64,000 nt of DNA from Clostridium ragsdalei P11. Lineage in GTDB: Bacteria > Bacillota > Clostridia > Clostridiales > Clostridiaceae. The notes below the pieces were generated by a model that was given only the letters and a program-made list of their open reading frames with translations, searched no databases and was not told where the DNA came from. Within the stretch, counting starts at the first letter, position 1. Each line of letters begins with the position of its first letter. The position numbers and the translations under genes were made by a program. The stretch is from contig NZ_LROS01000012.1 of the NCBI RefSeq assembly GCF_001675165.1, positions 26,317 to 90,316 on the forward strand, read 5' to 3'. This document shows, piece after piece, positions 44,450 through 53,881 of this stretch.

Positions 44450-45202
44450 TTATTTACCATTAATTACATTTTCCATTGAATAAAAGCCTTTTTCTCTCTT
44501 ATACATAAACTCACAAGCATGAAGTGCTCCTACGGCAAAAACCTCTCTTGAAATAGCAGTATGCTTTATCTCAATAGTCTCACCCTGACCTGCAAATATA
44601 ACTTCATGTTCTCCTACTATAGTTCCACCTCTTACGGCATGAATGCCTATTTCGTTGTGAACTCTCTTTCTAATTCCTTCTCTTCCGTTTACATAGTCAA
44701 CCTTTTCTGGTATAGAATTCTTTATTGTATCTGCTAAAAGTAATGCTGTTCCACTTGGAGCATCCACTTTTTGATTATGATGTTTTTCTATTATCTCTAT
44801 ATCAAAGTTTTTATATAAAAGAGCACTTACATCTTTTAATACTTTATTTATGACATTTATACCTATAGACATATTGGCAGATCTAAAAATTGGAATAGAC
44901 TTTGAGGCTTCCTGAATTTTTTTAATTTGTTCTTCACTATATCCTGTAGTACAAAATATAATTCCTATATTATGTTTCTTACCATATTGTAGAAGTGAAT
45001 CCAAGGAATCCGGTCTTGAAAAGTCTAATATCACATCTCCTTCTACATTACATTCTAATATATTGGTAAACACAGGAAATTCTAATTTTTCATTTTTCTT
45101 ATCTATTCCTGCAGATATGGATAAGTCCGGGAAATCCTCTACTAAATTGGTTATTACTTTTCCCATTTTACCATTACATCCACTTAGTATAATTTTAATC
45201 AT
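44450..45202 (-). CDS. dapB: 4-hydroxy-tetrahydrodipicolinate reductase
   Basis: 250 residues. NAD(P)H site [20 protein letters not shown] at the N-terminus, [20 protein letters not shown] near 75, and the catalytic/substrate loop [20 protein letters not shown] near 140 with the conserved HH and K. It makes tetrahydrodipicolinate in the lysine/diaminopimelate pathway, and its substrate also leads to spore dipicolinate. AGGAGAGG precedes ATG 45202. It follows dapA by 138 nt; that gap holds a perfect 12-bp hairpin, so full co-transcription with dapA is not certain. Confidence 0.96.
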   Translation of the reverse strand: MIKIILSGCNGKMGKVITNLVEDFPDLSISAGIDKKNEKLEFPVFTNILECNVEGDVILDFSRPDSLDSLLQYGKKHNIGIIFCTTGYSEEQIKKIQEASKSIPIFRSANMSIGINVINKVLKDVSALLYKNFDIEIIEKHHNQKVDAPSGTALLLADTIKNSIPEKVDYVNGREGIRKRVHNEIGIHAVRGGTIVGEHEVIFAGQGETIEIKHTAISREVFAVGALHACEFMYKREKGFYSMENVINGK

Positions 45203-45256
45203 TTAAACCTCTCCTCAAACTATTTAATAATCATTAATTACAAAGTCACATATTGA

Positions 45257-45308
45257 TTAACGTGAAAGAAATAAATCTTTCACGTTAAATTAAAGAAAGT
45301 TAACTTTC
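45257..45308. repeat. Perfect hairpin and palindrome between dapA and dapB
   Basis: TTAACGTGAAAG (45257-45268) and CTTTCACGTTAA (45277-45288) form a 12-bp perfect stem with an 8-nt loop. A separate palindrome, GAAAGTTAACTTTC, follows at about 45295-45308. Neither has a T-run on the minus strand, so processing, partial termination or protein binding are all possible. Confidence 0.6.
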
Positions 45309-45340
45309 GTTTTACACAATAATTTAAATAGACTTGTTTT

Positions 45341-46222
45341 TTATTTTAAAAGTCCATAGTTTTTAAGCTCTGATTTTAAAACATCCAAATTTTCCTTAGA
45401 CATGTCACAAAGTGGAAGTCTTAAATTTCCAACATTCATATTCAAAACATTCATAGCAGTTTTTATAGGTATAGGATTTGTTTCTATGAACATAGTATTC
45501 ATAAGTGTAAGGGCCTTTAATTGCATCTTTAGTGCTTCTTTTACATTGCCCTCTAAAAATAATTTACACATATCATGCATATCTTTAGGAATAATATTTG
45601 CTAGAACAGATATAACTCCAAGCCCTCCTAAAGACATTATAGGAACTGTCTGATCATCATTTCCAGAATATAAATCAATATCATCCCCACATAGAGCTTT
45701 CATTTTAGCAATTTGACTTATATTTCCACTGGCTTCTTTAACAGCTACCACATTATCCAATTTGCATAATTCTTTTAAAGTTTTAGGCTGTATATTTAAT
45801 CCCGTTCTTCCAGGTACATTATATACTACAATAGGAGTTTTTATAGCTGAAGACACTGCCTTAAAATGCTCTATCAATCCCTTTTGTGTAGTTTTATTAT
45901 AGTAAGGTGTGATTACAAGAACTCCATCTACTCCTATACTTTCTGCCCATTTACTCATGTTTACGGCAGATTCTGTACAATTACTGCCTGTACCTGCAAT
46001 AACTGGTATTCTCTTATTAACAGTATCTACTGTAAATTTTATTGTATCTTTTCTTTCCTTTTCAGTCATAGTGGAAGCTTCACCTGTAGTCCCACAAATT
46101 ATTATTGCATCTGTGCCTGATTTTATTTGCCACTCAAGCAATTCTTTTAATTTATCAAAGTCCACCCCATTATCATTAAATGGGGTAATAATAGCTACCC
46201 CTGAACCTTTAAATAAGCTCAT
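45341..46222 (-). CDS. dapA: 4-hydroxy-tetrahydrodipicolinate synthase
   Basis: About 293 residues, TIM-barrel. It has [20 protein letters not shown] at the start, [15 protein letters not shown] near 44, the catalytic Tyr region [13 protein letters not shown] near 132 and the Schiff-base Lys in [14 protein letters not shown] near 160. It condenses pyruvate with aspartate semialdehyde, the first committed step to lysine. I use ATG 46222 (MSLFKGSGV) with AAGGGGTG 6 nt upstream; GTG 46231 lies inside that site. It follows asd by 56 nt in the same direction and receives that enzyme's product. Confidence 0.97.
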   Translation of the reverse strand: MSLFKGSGVAIITPFNDNGVDFDKLKELLEWQIKSGTDAIIICGTTGEASTMTEKERKDTIKFTVDTVNKRIPVIAGTGSNCTESAVNMSKWAESIGVDGVLVITPYYNKTTQKGLIEHFKAVSSAIKTPIVVYNVPGRTGLNIQPKTLKELCKLDNVVAVKEASGNISQIAKMKALCGDDIDLYSGNDDQTVPIMSLGGLGVISVLANIIPKDMHDMCKLFLEGNVKEALKMQLKALTLMNTMFIETNPIPIKTAMNVLNMNVGNLRLPLCDMSKENLDVLKSELKNYGLLK

Positions 46223-46278
46223 TAAAAGCACCCCTTCTCAATTGAAATTTAATATGCTTATCATCTTAAAATGTATTG

Positions 46279-47271
46279 TTATTTATCCTTAACTATGCAT
46301 TCTGCTATTTGAACAGCATTAGTAGCAGCGCCTTTTCTTATGTTATCTGCTACAACCCATAGATTTAATCCATTCTCTACGCTAAAGTCCCTTCTTATTC
46401 TTCCTACAAATACTTCATCTTTTCCTGCTGCCTCTATTGGCATTGGATATACTAAATTGTCCACATCATCTTTTAACACTACTCCAGTAGCATTCTTGTA
46501 CAATTCAAAAATATCCTCTATTTTAAAGTCTTTTTTAAGTTCTACATTTATACTTTCACTATGAGAATAAGTTACTGGTACTCTTGCTGTAGTAGCTGTA
46601 ACTCTCAAAGTATCATCATGTAATATTTTTCTTGTTTCGTTTACCATTTTCATTTCTTCTTTAGTGTATCCATTTTCCAAAAATACATCTATATGAGGAA
46701 GTATATTTCCTGCTATTGGATATGGAAACTTCTTAGGTGCATTTCCCTTATATCCTTCTAGTAAATCATTATATCCTCCCATTCCAGCGCCAGATACAGC
46801 CTGGTATGTAGAATATACAATTCTTTCTACTCCATATTTATCATAAAGAGGTTTAATTGCCACTATGGCTTGTATAGTCGAACAATTAGGATTTGCAATT
46901 ATACCTTTATTCCATTTTATATCCTCTGGATTTACTTCAGGAACCACCAAAGGTACCTCTTTATCCATTCTCCAAGCACTACTATTATCTATAACTACTG
47001 CACCATATTTTGAAAATACAGGTGCAAATTTAAGGCTTACACTTCCACCTGCTGAGAAAAGAGCAATATCTATTTTTTTATTTTTTATGTTATCTTCTTT
47101 TAATTCCTCTACAGTATAATCTTTATCTTTAAATTTTAATATTTTTCCACTTGATTTAGCAGATGCAAACAAATACAATTTTTCTATTGGAAAATCTCTT
47201 TCTTCCAGCACCTCTATAAATTTTCTTCCTACCATTCCAGTACATCCAACTACTGCCACGTTACAACTCAT
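46279..47271 (-). CDS. asd: Aspartate-semialdehyde dehydrogenase
   Basis: 330 residues. NADP site NVAVVGCTGMVGRKFIEVLE at the N-terminus, the catalytic Cys in IANPNCSTIQAIVAIKPLY near 130, and the substrate-binding region ETRKILHDDTLRVTATTARV near 215 with the active-site His in VTYSHSE. It reduces aspartyl phosphate to the semialdehyde, the branch point to lysine, threonine and methionine. The start is ATG 47271 (MSCNVAVVG) with AGGAGG 9 nt upstream, not the long frame open to 47352. It leads an asd-dapA-dapB run. I looked for a lysine riboswitch upstream and found no L-box consensus. Confidence 0.96.
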   Translation of the reverse strand: MSCNVAVVGCTGMVGRKFIEVLEERDFPIEKLYLFASAKSSGKILKFKDKDYTVEELKEDNIKNKKIDIALFSAGGSVSLKFAPVFSKYGAVVIDNSSAWRMDKEVPLVVPEVNPEDIKWNKGIIANPNCSTIQAIVAIKPLYDKYGVERIVYSTYQAVSGAGMGGYNDLLEGYKGNAPKKFPYPIAGNILPHIDVFLENGYTKEEMKMVNETRKILHDDTLRVTATTARVPVTYSHSESINVELKKDFKIEDIFELYKNATGVVLKDDVDNLVYPMPIEAAGKDEVFVGRIRRDFSVENGLNLWVVADNIRKGAATNAVQIAECIVKDK

Positions 47272-47764
47272 TTTAATATTCCTCCTAAAAATTTTATAAT
47301 ATAAATTGATTAAATATTTAAGTTTAAGATCTATTATTAAATATAATACCATGATATCTTAATAAAGATAACCTATTTAATTTTAAATATATCTTACTAA
47401 ATATTTTACACTAAACTTTTGAAATATGTTCATAGAAATAAATATTATTGGGAATTAAAAATAGCGCATACTTCATACTGCTTAATGCATTATATGCAAC
47501 ATATAATGCATTTTAGAATAAAATTAATTGTTTTAGTTTAAAAGTCAAATAATAATTCTACTTGGAAAACTTATTTTATGACCATAATATTCCTATAGTT
47601 ATGTGCATGTCATTGAAATTGCTTCTTTAAATGTATATTATATTTAAAATATATACTATAATTATTATAGTATATTATGTATTTATTCTATAATAATTAT
47701 AGTATGTATAAATCTCGCTTTTGGGGTAAAAATAATCTATAGTAAAAGTGGGAGGATGGTATCA
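47272..47764. other. 493-nt AT-rich divergent gap with small palindromes
   Basis: The gap lies between asd (minus) and the SASP gene (plus) and must hold both promoters. It contains AATGCATTATATG / CATATAATGCATT with a 3-nt loop (about 47485-47515) and two related AT palindromes, TACTATAATTATTATAGTA (about 47655) and CTATAATAATTATAG (about 47690), close to the SASP gene. No ORF or known riboswitch is visible. Confidence 0.4.
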
Positions 47765-48034
47765 ATGTCAAAAACTCCATTAAAAAAAATCATAAAAGCA
47801 AAATTGAAATCAAACAGGGAGCTTACAGATGCTGAAAAACTCAGAGAAAAATTAAAATATGAAATAGCTGAAGAACTAGGATTAAAAGATAAAGTTAATT
47901 CATCTGGCTGGAGCAGTTTAACAGCTGAAGAAACTGGAAGAATTGGCGGCATGATGACTAAGAGAAAAAAAGAATTAAATATACCTAAAAATGAAAATCT
48001 AATAAACAATCATAAAAGCAAAGATAAACGATAA
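47765..48034 (+). CDS. Small acid-soluble spore protein, alpha/beta-type-like
   Basis: 89 residues. The middle part, KYEIAEELGLKDKV followed by SGWSSLTAEETGRIGGMMTK, matches the alpha/beta SASP core: EIA-x-ELG, then a Gly-rich turn and a Lys-bearing DNA-contact helix. The N-terminal 30 and C-terminal 15 residues are extra Lys-rich tails. SASPs coat spore DNA in the forespore and protect it from UV and heat. I use ATG 47765 (MSKTPLKKII) with GGGAGG 9 nt upstream; ATG 47756 is too near it. Forespore (sigma-G) control is expected from the family, but I see only a poor match upstream. Confidence 0.75.
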   Translation: MSKTPLKKIIKAKLKSNRELTDAEKLREKLKYEIAEELGLKDKVNSSGWSSLTAEETGRIGGMMTKRKKELNIPKNENLINNHKSKDKR

Positions 48035-48139
48035 ATTTGACTTATACCTTAAAAATATATAATATTAATTGATAAATACAATTTTACCTTTTTTAACTTT
48101 AAACACTTATAAAAATACCTGTAAGAAGGGAGTTAAAGA

Positions 48140-48162
48140 CCGTTATGAAAATCTCATAACGG
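48140..48162 (+). other. Hairpin just upstream of the methyltransferase start
   Basis: CCGTTATGA (48140-48148) and TCATAACGG (48154-48162) form a perfect 9-bp stem with a 5-nt loop. It ends 8 nt before the ATG, so the GG of the stem would be part of any ribosome site. It may limit translation. There is no T-run. Confidence 0.5.
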
Positions 48163-48170
48163 AAATAAAA

Positions 48171-48911
48171 ATGAACTGCTATGGAAAATTTGCTCATATA
48201 TATGACAATCTAATAAACAGCGATATAGATTACAGCGCATGGGCTAAAAAAATTATAAACATATGTGAAAAATTAAATATAGATAGAGAAAATTATCTGG
48301 ATTTAGCCTGTGGCACAGGTAATATGACAGAAAAATTGGCATTTTATTTTAAAAATACCTGGGCAGTAGATTTATCCAGTGAAATGCTATCAGAAGCAGA
48401 TATAAAGCTTAGGAACAGTGGATTAAAAGTAAACTTTATATGTCAAGACATAACTAATTTCGAGTTAAACAGGAAATTCAATCTCATAACTTGCTGTCTT
48501 GATTCTACAAACTATATATTAAAAGAATCAGAATTGCAAAGTTACTTTAAAAGTGTGTTCAATCATTTAGAAAGCAATGGAATATTCTTATTTGATATAA
48601 ATTCCTATTACAAAATTACAAATATACTAGGTAACAATACCTATACTTATGATGATGAAGATATTACCTATATGTGGGAAAATTATTTAGAAGATGACAT
48701 TGTGGACATGTACCTCACATTTTTTATACGTCATGAGGATTTTTATAAACGATTTGATGAAAACCATCGTGAAAGGGCTTATACTTGCGAATATATAGAA
48801 TCCACATTGAAAAATTGTGGATTTAAAATTATAAATAAATTGGACAACTACAGTGATAAAACTGTAACTGATGTTTCTGAAAGAATATCATATATAGTAA
48901 CTAAACTTTAA
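48171..48911 (+). CDS. Class I SAM-dependent methyltransferase
   Basis: 246 residues. Motif I is NYLDLACGTGNMTEKLAFYF near 40, motif II WAVDLSSEMLSEADIKL near 62, then FNLITCCLDSTNYIL near 100 and FLFDINSYYKI near 140. The opening MNCYGKFAHIYDNLINSDID is typical of a Firmicute family of small methyltransferases of unknown substrate. The frame is open to 48069, but the extra 34 residues are not family-like, so I start at 48171. The ribosome site there (GGA) is poor and lies next to a perfect hairpin. It is followed by hslO 29 nt downstream. Confidence 0.82.
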   Translation: MNCYGKFAHIYDNLINSDIDYSAWAKKIINICEKLNIDRENYLDLACGTGNMTEKLAFYFKNTWAVDLSSEMLSEADIKLRNSGLKVNFICQDITNFELNRKFNLITCCLDSTNYILKESELQSYFKSVFNHLESNGIFLFDINSYYKITNILGNNTYTYDDEDITYMWENYLEDDIVDMYLTFFIRHEDFYKRFDENHRERAYTCEYIESTLKNCGFKIINKLDNYSDKTVTDVSERISYIVTKL

Positions 48912-48940
48912 TACACGTATGATTAGGAGATGGAAATTAA

Positions 48941-49831
48941 ATGATAGATAAATTAATAAGAGCTACAGCTAAAGATGATAACATTCGAATAATAGCAGCC
49001 TCTACTACAAATCTAGTAAATGCAGCTGTTAAAATCCATGAATGTGCTCCTACAGCTGCAGCAGCCTTTGGAAGAATGCTCACGGCAGGAAGCCTTATGG
49101 GGTCAATGTTAAAATCACCTAAAGATAGTTTATCCCTTATAATTTCAGGAGGCGGTGAAGCTAAAGGAATATCTGTAACTTCCTATGCCGACTGTCATGT
49201 AAAAGGATATATAGGAAACCCTTCTGCAGATCTTCCCCCAAATAGTAAGGGAAAACTAGACGTAGGTGGTATCATTGGAATTAATGGAAATTTAACTGTA
49301 ATAAGAAATATGGGACTTAGAGAACCTTACTCCAGCAAAATTCCTATACAAACTGGAGAAATAGGAGATGATCTAGCTTACTACTTTACAGTTTCAGAGC
49401 AAACTCCATCTGCAGTAGCCCTTGGAGTTCTTGTAGATGTAGATTTAAGTATAAAGGCATCAGGAGGATTCATAATTCAGATGCTTCCTGGAGCAGAAGA
49501 TCTGCTTGCAGACTTAGTTACATATAGATTACAGGAAATTCCACCTATATCAAATATGTTAGCTAAGGGCATGAGTATTTCACAAATATTAAATGATATC
49601 TTTAAGGATATGGGATTAAAGATATTAGATGAACTAACACCTACTTATAAATGTGATTGTTCAAGGGAAAGAGTTGAAAAGGCTCTTATAAGCATAGGCG
49701 AAAAAGATTTAGAGGAAATTTATAATGAAGGAAAAACTGAAGAATTAAAATGTAACTTTTGTAAGACATCTTATAAATTTACCCATGAGCAAATAGGTGA
49801 AATACTTAAAAACTGCACAAAAAAATCCTGA
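48941..49831 (+). CDS. hslO: Redox-regulated chaperone Hsp33
   Basis: 296 residues, standard length. It has [17 protein letters not shown] at the start and [20 protein letters not shown] near 70. The C-terminal zinc-binding redox switch is intact: [12 protein letters not shown] near 235 and [10 protein letters not shown] near 268 (CxC...CxxC). On oxidation the four Cys release zinc and the protein becomes a holdase, useful for an anaerobe exposed to oxygen. AGGAGATGG precedes ATG 48941. Confidence 0.97.
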   Translation: MIDKLIRATAKDDNIRIIAASTTNLVNAAVKIHECAPTAAAAFGRMLTAGSLMGSMLKSPKDSLSLIISGGGEAKGISVTSYADCHVKGYIGNPSADLPPNSKGKLDVGGIIGINGNLTVIRNMGLREPYSSKIPIQTGEIGDDLAYYFTVSEQTPSAVALGVLVDVDLSIKASGGFIIQMLPGAEDLLADLVTYRLQEIPPISNMLAKGMSISQILNDIFKDMGLKILDELTPTYKCDCSRERVEKALISIGEKDLEEIYNEGKTEELKCNFCKTSYKFTHEQIGEILKNCTKKS

Positions 49832-49965
49832 TATTAAATACAAATTATCTACATACTTAAACTTTTATATGTTATAATTTGCTTAAAAAACTAAAAACGT
49901 AGTTATGCTTACTATAAAAGACTAAAATTTATTCATTATAAATAAAATGGAAAGGATGATTTAAA

Positions 49966-50682
49966 ATGGAAGCAAAATATGATCTTACAGATCCATACCA
50001 AATAGCAAAGTATATAAAAGAGGCTAAGAAATCTACTCCAGTCAAAGTTTACCTTAAAGGTGACATATCAAATTGTGATTTAGGAAATATAGAAAATTAT
50101 AATAGTGGTGATTTTTACATTCTCTTTGGTGAAAGCGATGAAATATCAAAATTTTTAGAACAAAACAAAGATAAGATTACTCAATTTAGAATAGAACAGG
50201 ACAGAAGAAACTCAGCCATTCCCCTTGCTGATTTAACAAACATGAATGCTAGAATTGAACCTGGTGCTATTATAAGAGATAAAGTTAAAATAGACAAAAA
50301 TGCAGTAGTAATGATGGGAGCAGTTATAAACATAGGTGCAGAAATAGGTGAAGGCACTATGATAGATATGAATGCAGTAGTAGGTGCTAGAGGAAAACTT
50401 GGTAAAAATGTTCACTTAGGTGCTGGAGCTGTAGTAGCTGGAGTTTTAGAACCACCTAGTAAATCACCTTGTGAGATAGGTGACAATGTACTTATAGGAG
50501 CTAACTCCGTAATCTTAGAAGGAGTAAAAATTGGAACCGGCTCTGTAATTGCAGCAGGTTCAGTAGTAACAGAAGATATACCTGAAGGAGTTGTAGCTGC
50601 TGGAAGTCCAGCAAAAATAGTAAAGTCAGTAGATGATAAAACTAAAGGCAAAACTAAAATTTTATCAGATTTAAGAAAATAA
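49966..50682 (+). CDS. dapH: Tetrahydrodipicolinate N-acetyltransferase
   Basis: 238 residues. The N-terminal 80 residues ([20 protein letters not shown], then KVYLKGDIS) are the DapH-specific domain, and residues 95-210 form a left-handed beta-helix of hexapeptide repeats ([53 protein letters not shown]). It acetylates tetrahydrodipicolinate, committing the cell to the acetylase branch of diaminopimelate synthesis. AAAGGATGA precedes ATG 49966. It is a separate unit 2.7 kb from asd, with a long hairpin downstream. Confidence 0.96.
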   Translation: MEAKYDLTDPYQIAKYIKEAKKSTPVKVYLKGDISNCDLGNIENYNSGDFYILFGESDEISKFLEQNKDKITQFRIEQDRRNSAIPLADLTNMNARIEPGAIIRDKVKIDKNAVVMMGAVINIGAEIGEGTMIDMNAVVGARGKLGKNVHLGAGAVVAGVLEPPSKSPCEIGDNVLIGANSVILEGVKIGTGSVIAAGSVVTEDIPEGVVAAGSPAKIVKSVDDKTKGKTKILSDLRK

Positions 50683-50694
50683 TTTACCTACAAA

Positions 50695-50750
50695 ATACAG
50701 GGTATAACCTCCTTAAATTTCAAGGACAAGGTCTATACCCTGTAAATACA
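50695..50750 (+). terminator. Long hairpin after dapH
   Basis: ACAGGGTATA and TATACCCTGT (about 50698 and 50742) pair, with TCCTT/AAGGA nested inside. No T-run follows; the repeat-R element copy 2 begins a few nt later. It is a plausible but non-canonical end of the dapH transcript. Confidence 0.45.
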
Positions 50751-50758
50751 GATTCTGT

Positions 50759-50939
50759 TTATCCGATGACTACCTGCTCTAATACTCCCACTTCTCCAAG
50801 TGTGAGCAAAGAGCAGCTACGTCCCTGGATAACGATTTTCCCTAAAGGATAACGCCTTCTAAGTGCTGAAGCACTAAGAATCCTGTTAATAAGCATCAGA
50901 TGGAGTTTTGACTCCATCTGATGTCAAGAACTCTGTTTA
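50759..50939. mobile_element. Two-hairpin element family R, copy 2 (181 bp, longest)
   Basis: It starts TTATCCGATGACTACC and ends AAGAACTCTGTTTA as copy 1 does, but has about 50 extra nt between the hairpins, including AAGTGCTGAAGCACTAAG, itself a small hairpin. Hairpin 2 is CATCAGATGGAGT / ACTCCATCTGATG. The last three nt are the stop codon of the adjacent Ssb-like gene on the minus strand. Confidence 0.75.
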
Positions 50940-51665
50940 TGATATACGTTTATCACCTATGTTATCCTGTAAGCTATTTTCATCTTCATTTTTAGGCTGT
51001 TCTTTTTCCTCTTTTCCTTGCATTTCTTCTTGAGCTTTTTCATTCTCTCTGTTAACTTTTTCCATCTTAGATATAGAAACTTCATACGCTATTTTCTTTA
51101 CAATTTCAGTATCCGATATCTTTTTTTGATATTCTCTACTCTGTAATCTTCCCCAAACCCTTATATTGTCACTTACTTTTAATGACTTACAGAACCTAGA
51201 ATTTCTTCCCCAAGCAATAGTAGGTATGTAATCAGACTTATTATAAGCTCTGTTTACAGCTAGAAGCATATCTGAGATTTCTCTGCCAAAGGGAGTTGTC
51301 CTATAAACTGGCTCCTTACATATAAATCCATCAAGAAAAATTTGATTTGGATTTTTACTCCTTTCAGTACAAAAATCTATATTTCTTGCAAATACAGTTA
51401 ATATCAATCTGTTTGCTCCATCCACAAATTTATTGTAGGACCTAAGCTGTCCTTCTATTATTACATCAGTTCCAACTTTGATATCCATTCCACCTATAAG
51501 CCTCTCTGAGATTGTAATGAATAGTATATCCTTACTTTCACTTAATCTAGGAACCTCAACATTAAAGGTGTAAAAACCCTCTCCATACATTTCGTGGCTA
51601 AATTGTAATTCTGAAGCTACTGTACCTTCAAGATAGATCTTATTGTTTAACATTAAATTGTCCAT
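50937..51665 (-). CDS. Single-stranded DNA-binding protein-like, two OB folds
   Basis: About 242 residues. Residues 5-105 (NNKIYLEGTVASELQFSHEM, VGTDVIIEGQLRSYNKF) and 115-200 (NQIFLDGFICKEPVYRTTPF, then AWGRNSRFCKSLKVSDNIRV, WGRLQSREYQKK) both look like Ssb OB folds in tandem; the second is closer to the Ssb pattern. The tail after 205 is Glu-rich (AQEEMQGKEEKEQPKNE) but lacks the usual Ssb C-terminal DDDIPF, so it is unlikely to be the main replication Ssb. The TAA stop is supplied by the end of a repeat-R element. AGAGGGG lies 6 nt before ATG 51665. Confidence 0.7.
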   Translation of the reverse strand: MDNLMLNNKIYLEGTVASELQFSHEMYGEGFYTFNVEVPRLSESKDILFITISERLIGGMDIKVGTDVIIEGQLRSYNKFVDGANRLILTVFARNIDFCTERSKNPNQIFLDGFICKEPVYRTTPFGREISDMLLAVNRAYNKSDYIPTIAWGRNSRFCKSLKVSDNIRVWGRLQSREYQKKISDTEIVKKIAYEVSISKMEKVNRENEKAQEEMQGKEEKEQPKNEDENSLQDNIGDKRIS

Positions 51666-51745
51666 CATAAACCCCTCTTTCCCTTAGTTTTAAATGTTTC
51701 ACTATCATATAGTTATTCATCAAAAAACAAAAATATACTTATAAT

Positions 51746-52243
51746 TTAGCTTAAAGTCATAAATGTTTTATTTTTGATCAAATCATAAATGCACTTGTCT
51801 TCCATAAGACCTATAGTTATAGCTACTACAGCTGCGTAAAGCTCATCAATATCTTTGAGTAGCATATTAACTGGAATTTCCTGAGCTTCAATCACCCTTT
51901 TTCCCTCATATATAATATCCCTTTGGAGGCAATATACAAATCCACTAGAATAGTCTAAACTCGATATAGTAACCGTATTCTTACTTCCCAGTCCATAGGT
52001 TATGATGCAACCGGATATATCTACATTATTTTTCTTTTTACTTATTAAATCCATATTTACAAAACAATAATCTCCATCTAAAACCTTGTATCTCCCATCT
52101 ATAGAATTTAGCACTACATAATTTACCCTTCTACTAACATCATTGTCTGTAAAAGTGCAATAGTCTAAATTCATTAAATCAAAAAGCTCTACCAAATATC
52201 TCTTAAACTGGGCATTAGTTTCAATAACTTCTATAGATTGCAT
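51746..52243 (-). CDS. Conserved clostridial-type protein of unknown function
   Basis: 165 residues; I do not recognise a family. It is soluble, with no signal peptide or membrane helix. The N-terminus (MQSIEVIETNAQFKRYLVEL) is helical; the middle (NVDISGCIITYGLGSKNTVT) looks beta-rich and the end (LLKDIDELYAAVVAITIGLM) helical again. A good site, AGGAGG, precedes ATG 52243, so it is a real gene. It lies 80 nt upstream of the Ssb-like gene on the same strand and could be co-transcribed with it. Confidence 0.6.
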   Translation of the reverse strand: MQSIEVIETNAQFKRYLVELFDLMNLDYCTFTDNDVSRRVNYVVLNSIDGRYKVLDGDYCFVNMDLISKKKNNVDISGCIITYGLGSKNTVTISSLDYSSGFVYCLQRDIIYEGKRVIEAQEIPVNMLLKDIDELYAAVVAITIGLMEDKCIYDLIKNKTFMTLS

Positions 52244-52406
52244 CTTTATTACCTCCTGTTAAAATATATGTTTTAAAATTATTTTAAACAGGATATGTTT
52301 TTTTATACTATTTTCTAAATAGTAATCCAATCATTGATACTTACCCTCATTGCCATTATAATACATATTTATTGTGTTTTTCAATAACTGCTTAATATAA
52401 GTCATA

Positions 52407-53159
52407 TTAATTTCTCATCTGCTTTCCGTCATAGTCCATTTTATAGTTATCTTTGTATATCAAATCTCCTACCTTAACAAACTTGTATCCTTTTTCCTTT
52501 AAGTTTACTATTACCCTTTCTAAATTAAGTGGTGTATACTTTGCACTATTATGAAATAGTAATATAGAACCAGGTTTTGTACTTTTTATAACCCTGTTGT
52601 ATTCAAGATCTGCCCCCTGCTCTTTCCAGTCTATACTATCTACATCCCATTGAATGCAGTAATATCCTGATTTCTTTACTGTATCTATTACATCGTCATT
52701 ATAAGACCCTTCAGGACATCTAAACAATTTTGTTCCACTTCCTGTTATACTTCTTATTTTAGCTTCATTTATGTTTATATCTTCAATAATTTTATCTCTA
52801 GATATTTTCGTCATATCAGGGTGCCTATTTGAATGATTTCCTATTTCGTGTCCTTTACTATATATCTCCTTTAGTTTATCAGGATTTTTATCAACCCAGT
52901 CCCCTACTACAAAGAATGTAGCTTTTATATTATATTTATCCAGTGCATTTAATATTTTATCAATGTATTCACCTCCTAGACTAACATCAAAGGTTATAGC
53001 AACTTTTTTATCTTTTGTGTCAACACAGTAAATAGGTAATTTCCTATTTACTCTTGCAAATGCCCCTTCATATCTATAATTTGCAAATAATGATACGCCA
53101 ATAGCTATAAGCAATAATATGGACACCATAAATATTTTTTTTATACATCTTGATTTCAA
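52407..53159 (-). CDS. Polysaccharide deacetylase, PdaB-like
   Basis: 250 residues. An N-terminal signal anchor (IFMVSILLLIAIGVSLFANY) places the NodB domain outside. Motif 1 is VAITFDVSLGGEYID: as in PdaB-type proteins the second Asp of the usual TFDD is changed to Val, which may affect catalysis. Motif 2 HEIGNHSNRHPDM has the metal-binding His pair, motif 3 is FRCPEGSYND, and the end has ILLFHNS. PdaB is needed to keep spores intact late in Bacillus sporulation. TTG 53159 is the start, 6 nt after GGAGG. It is a single gene diverging from the DUF4364 gene. Confidence 0.88.
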   Translation of the reverse strand: MKSRCIKKIFMVSILLLIAIGVSLFANYRYEGAFARVNRKLPIYCVDTKDKKVAITFDVSLGGEYIDKILNALDKYNIKATFFVVGDWVDKNPDKLKEIYSKGHEIGNHSNRHPDMTKISRDKIIEDININEAKIRSITGSGTKLFRCPEGSYNDDVIDTVKKSGYYCIQWDVDSIDWKEQGADLEYNRVIKSTKPGSILLFHNSAKYTPLNLERVIVNLKEKGYKFVKVGDLIYKDNYKMDYDGKQMRN

Positions 53160-53349
53160 TTTTTACCTCCACAATATATTTATTTCATAATTTTATATAG
53201 TATTTTATAACAACAAATATTACAAAATTGAAAAAATTTATTGTAGATATATTACATTCAAAAATATGCATTCAAATATTTTATACAACTATGCTATAAT
53301 ATACATATATATTATTTTAGTATTCTTAATTCAATGGAGAGGATTTTAA

Positions 53350-53877
53350 ATGTTTGAAAACACTTTAGAACTAGCAGAAAATAAATTACTTCTGCTTTAT
53401 ATATTTAAAAAAATCAATTTTCCTATTTCCAATAATCAAATAACCGAAGTCATACTGGAAAATGACTTCATAAATTATTTTACTCTTCAGCAATATTTAA
53501 ATGAGCTTCTATCTTCTAATTTTATCAAGCAGATAGATTCTCAAAGTAACCATAAATTTATAATTACAAAAAAAGGCATAAAGGTGTTGTCCCTCTTCGG
53601 AAATAGAATTTCCAAAGATAAAATAGATATATTAGACAGCTATATAGACGAGCGTTTTAATGACATAAAAAGTAAAATTTCAGTAAATGCCAACTATACA
53701 ACTAAACATAAAAACAGCTTTATGGTAAATTTAAAAATATCAGAAAGTAATTCCATCTTAATGAACTTGAAACTAAATGTGGACTCTAAAAAAACTGCCC
53801 AAAATCTATGTGAAAAGTGGGAAAAAAACTTTTCAGAAATTTATTATAAAATAGTTGAATTACTTATGGAAGATTAA
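53350..53877 (+). CDS. DUF4364 family protein
   Basis: 175 residues. The N-terminal 80 (LAENKLLLLYIFKKINFPIS, NQITEVILENDFINYFTLQQ, then KFIITKKGIKVLSLFGNRI) look like a winged helix of the PadR/MarR type, followed by a mixed domain. This family is common next to sporulation and cell-wall genes in Clostridia; its function is unknown, and a DNA-binding role is inference. GGAGAGG precedes ATG 53350. Its 3' end meets the beta-propeller gene head-on with only 4 nt between. Confidence 0.82.
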   Translation: MFENTLELAENKLLLLYIFKKINFPISNNQITEVILENDFINYFTLQQYLNELLSSNFIKQIDSQSNHKFIITKKGIKVLSLFGNRISKDKIDILDSYIDERFNDIKSKISVNANYTTKHKNSFMVNLKISESNSILMNLKLNVDSKKTAQNLCEKWEKNFSEIYYKIVELLMED

Positions 53878-53881
53878 ATAT

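Noticed and set aside
47272..47764. Lysine riboswitch upstream of asd
   Set aside because: I read the minus strand for L-box consensus blocks and found none.
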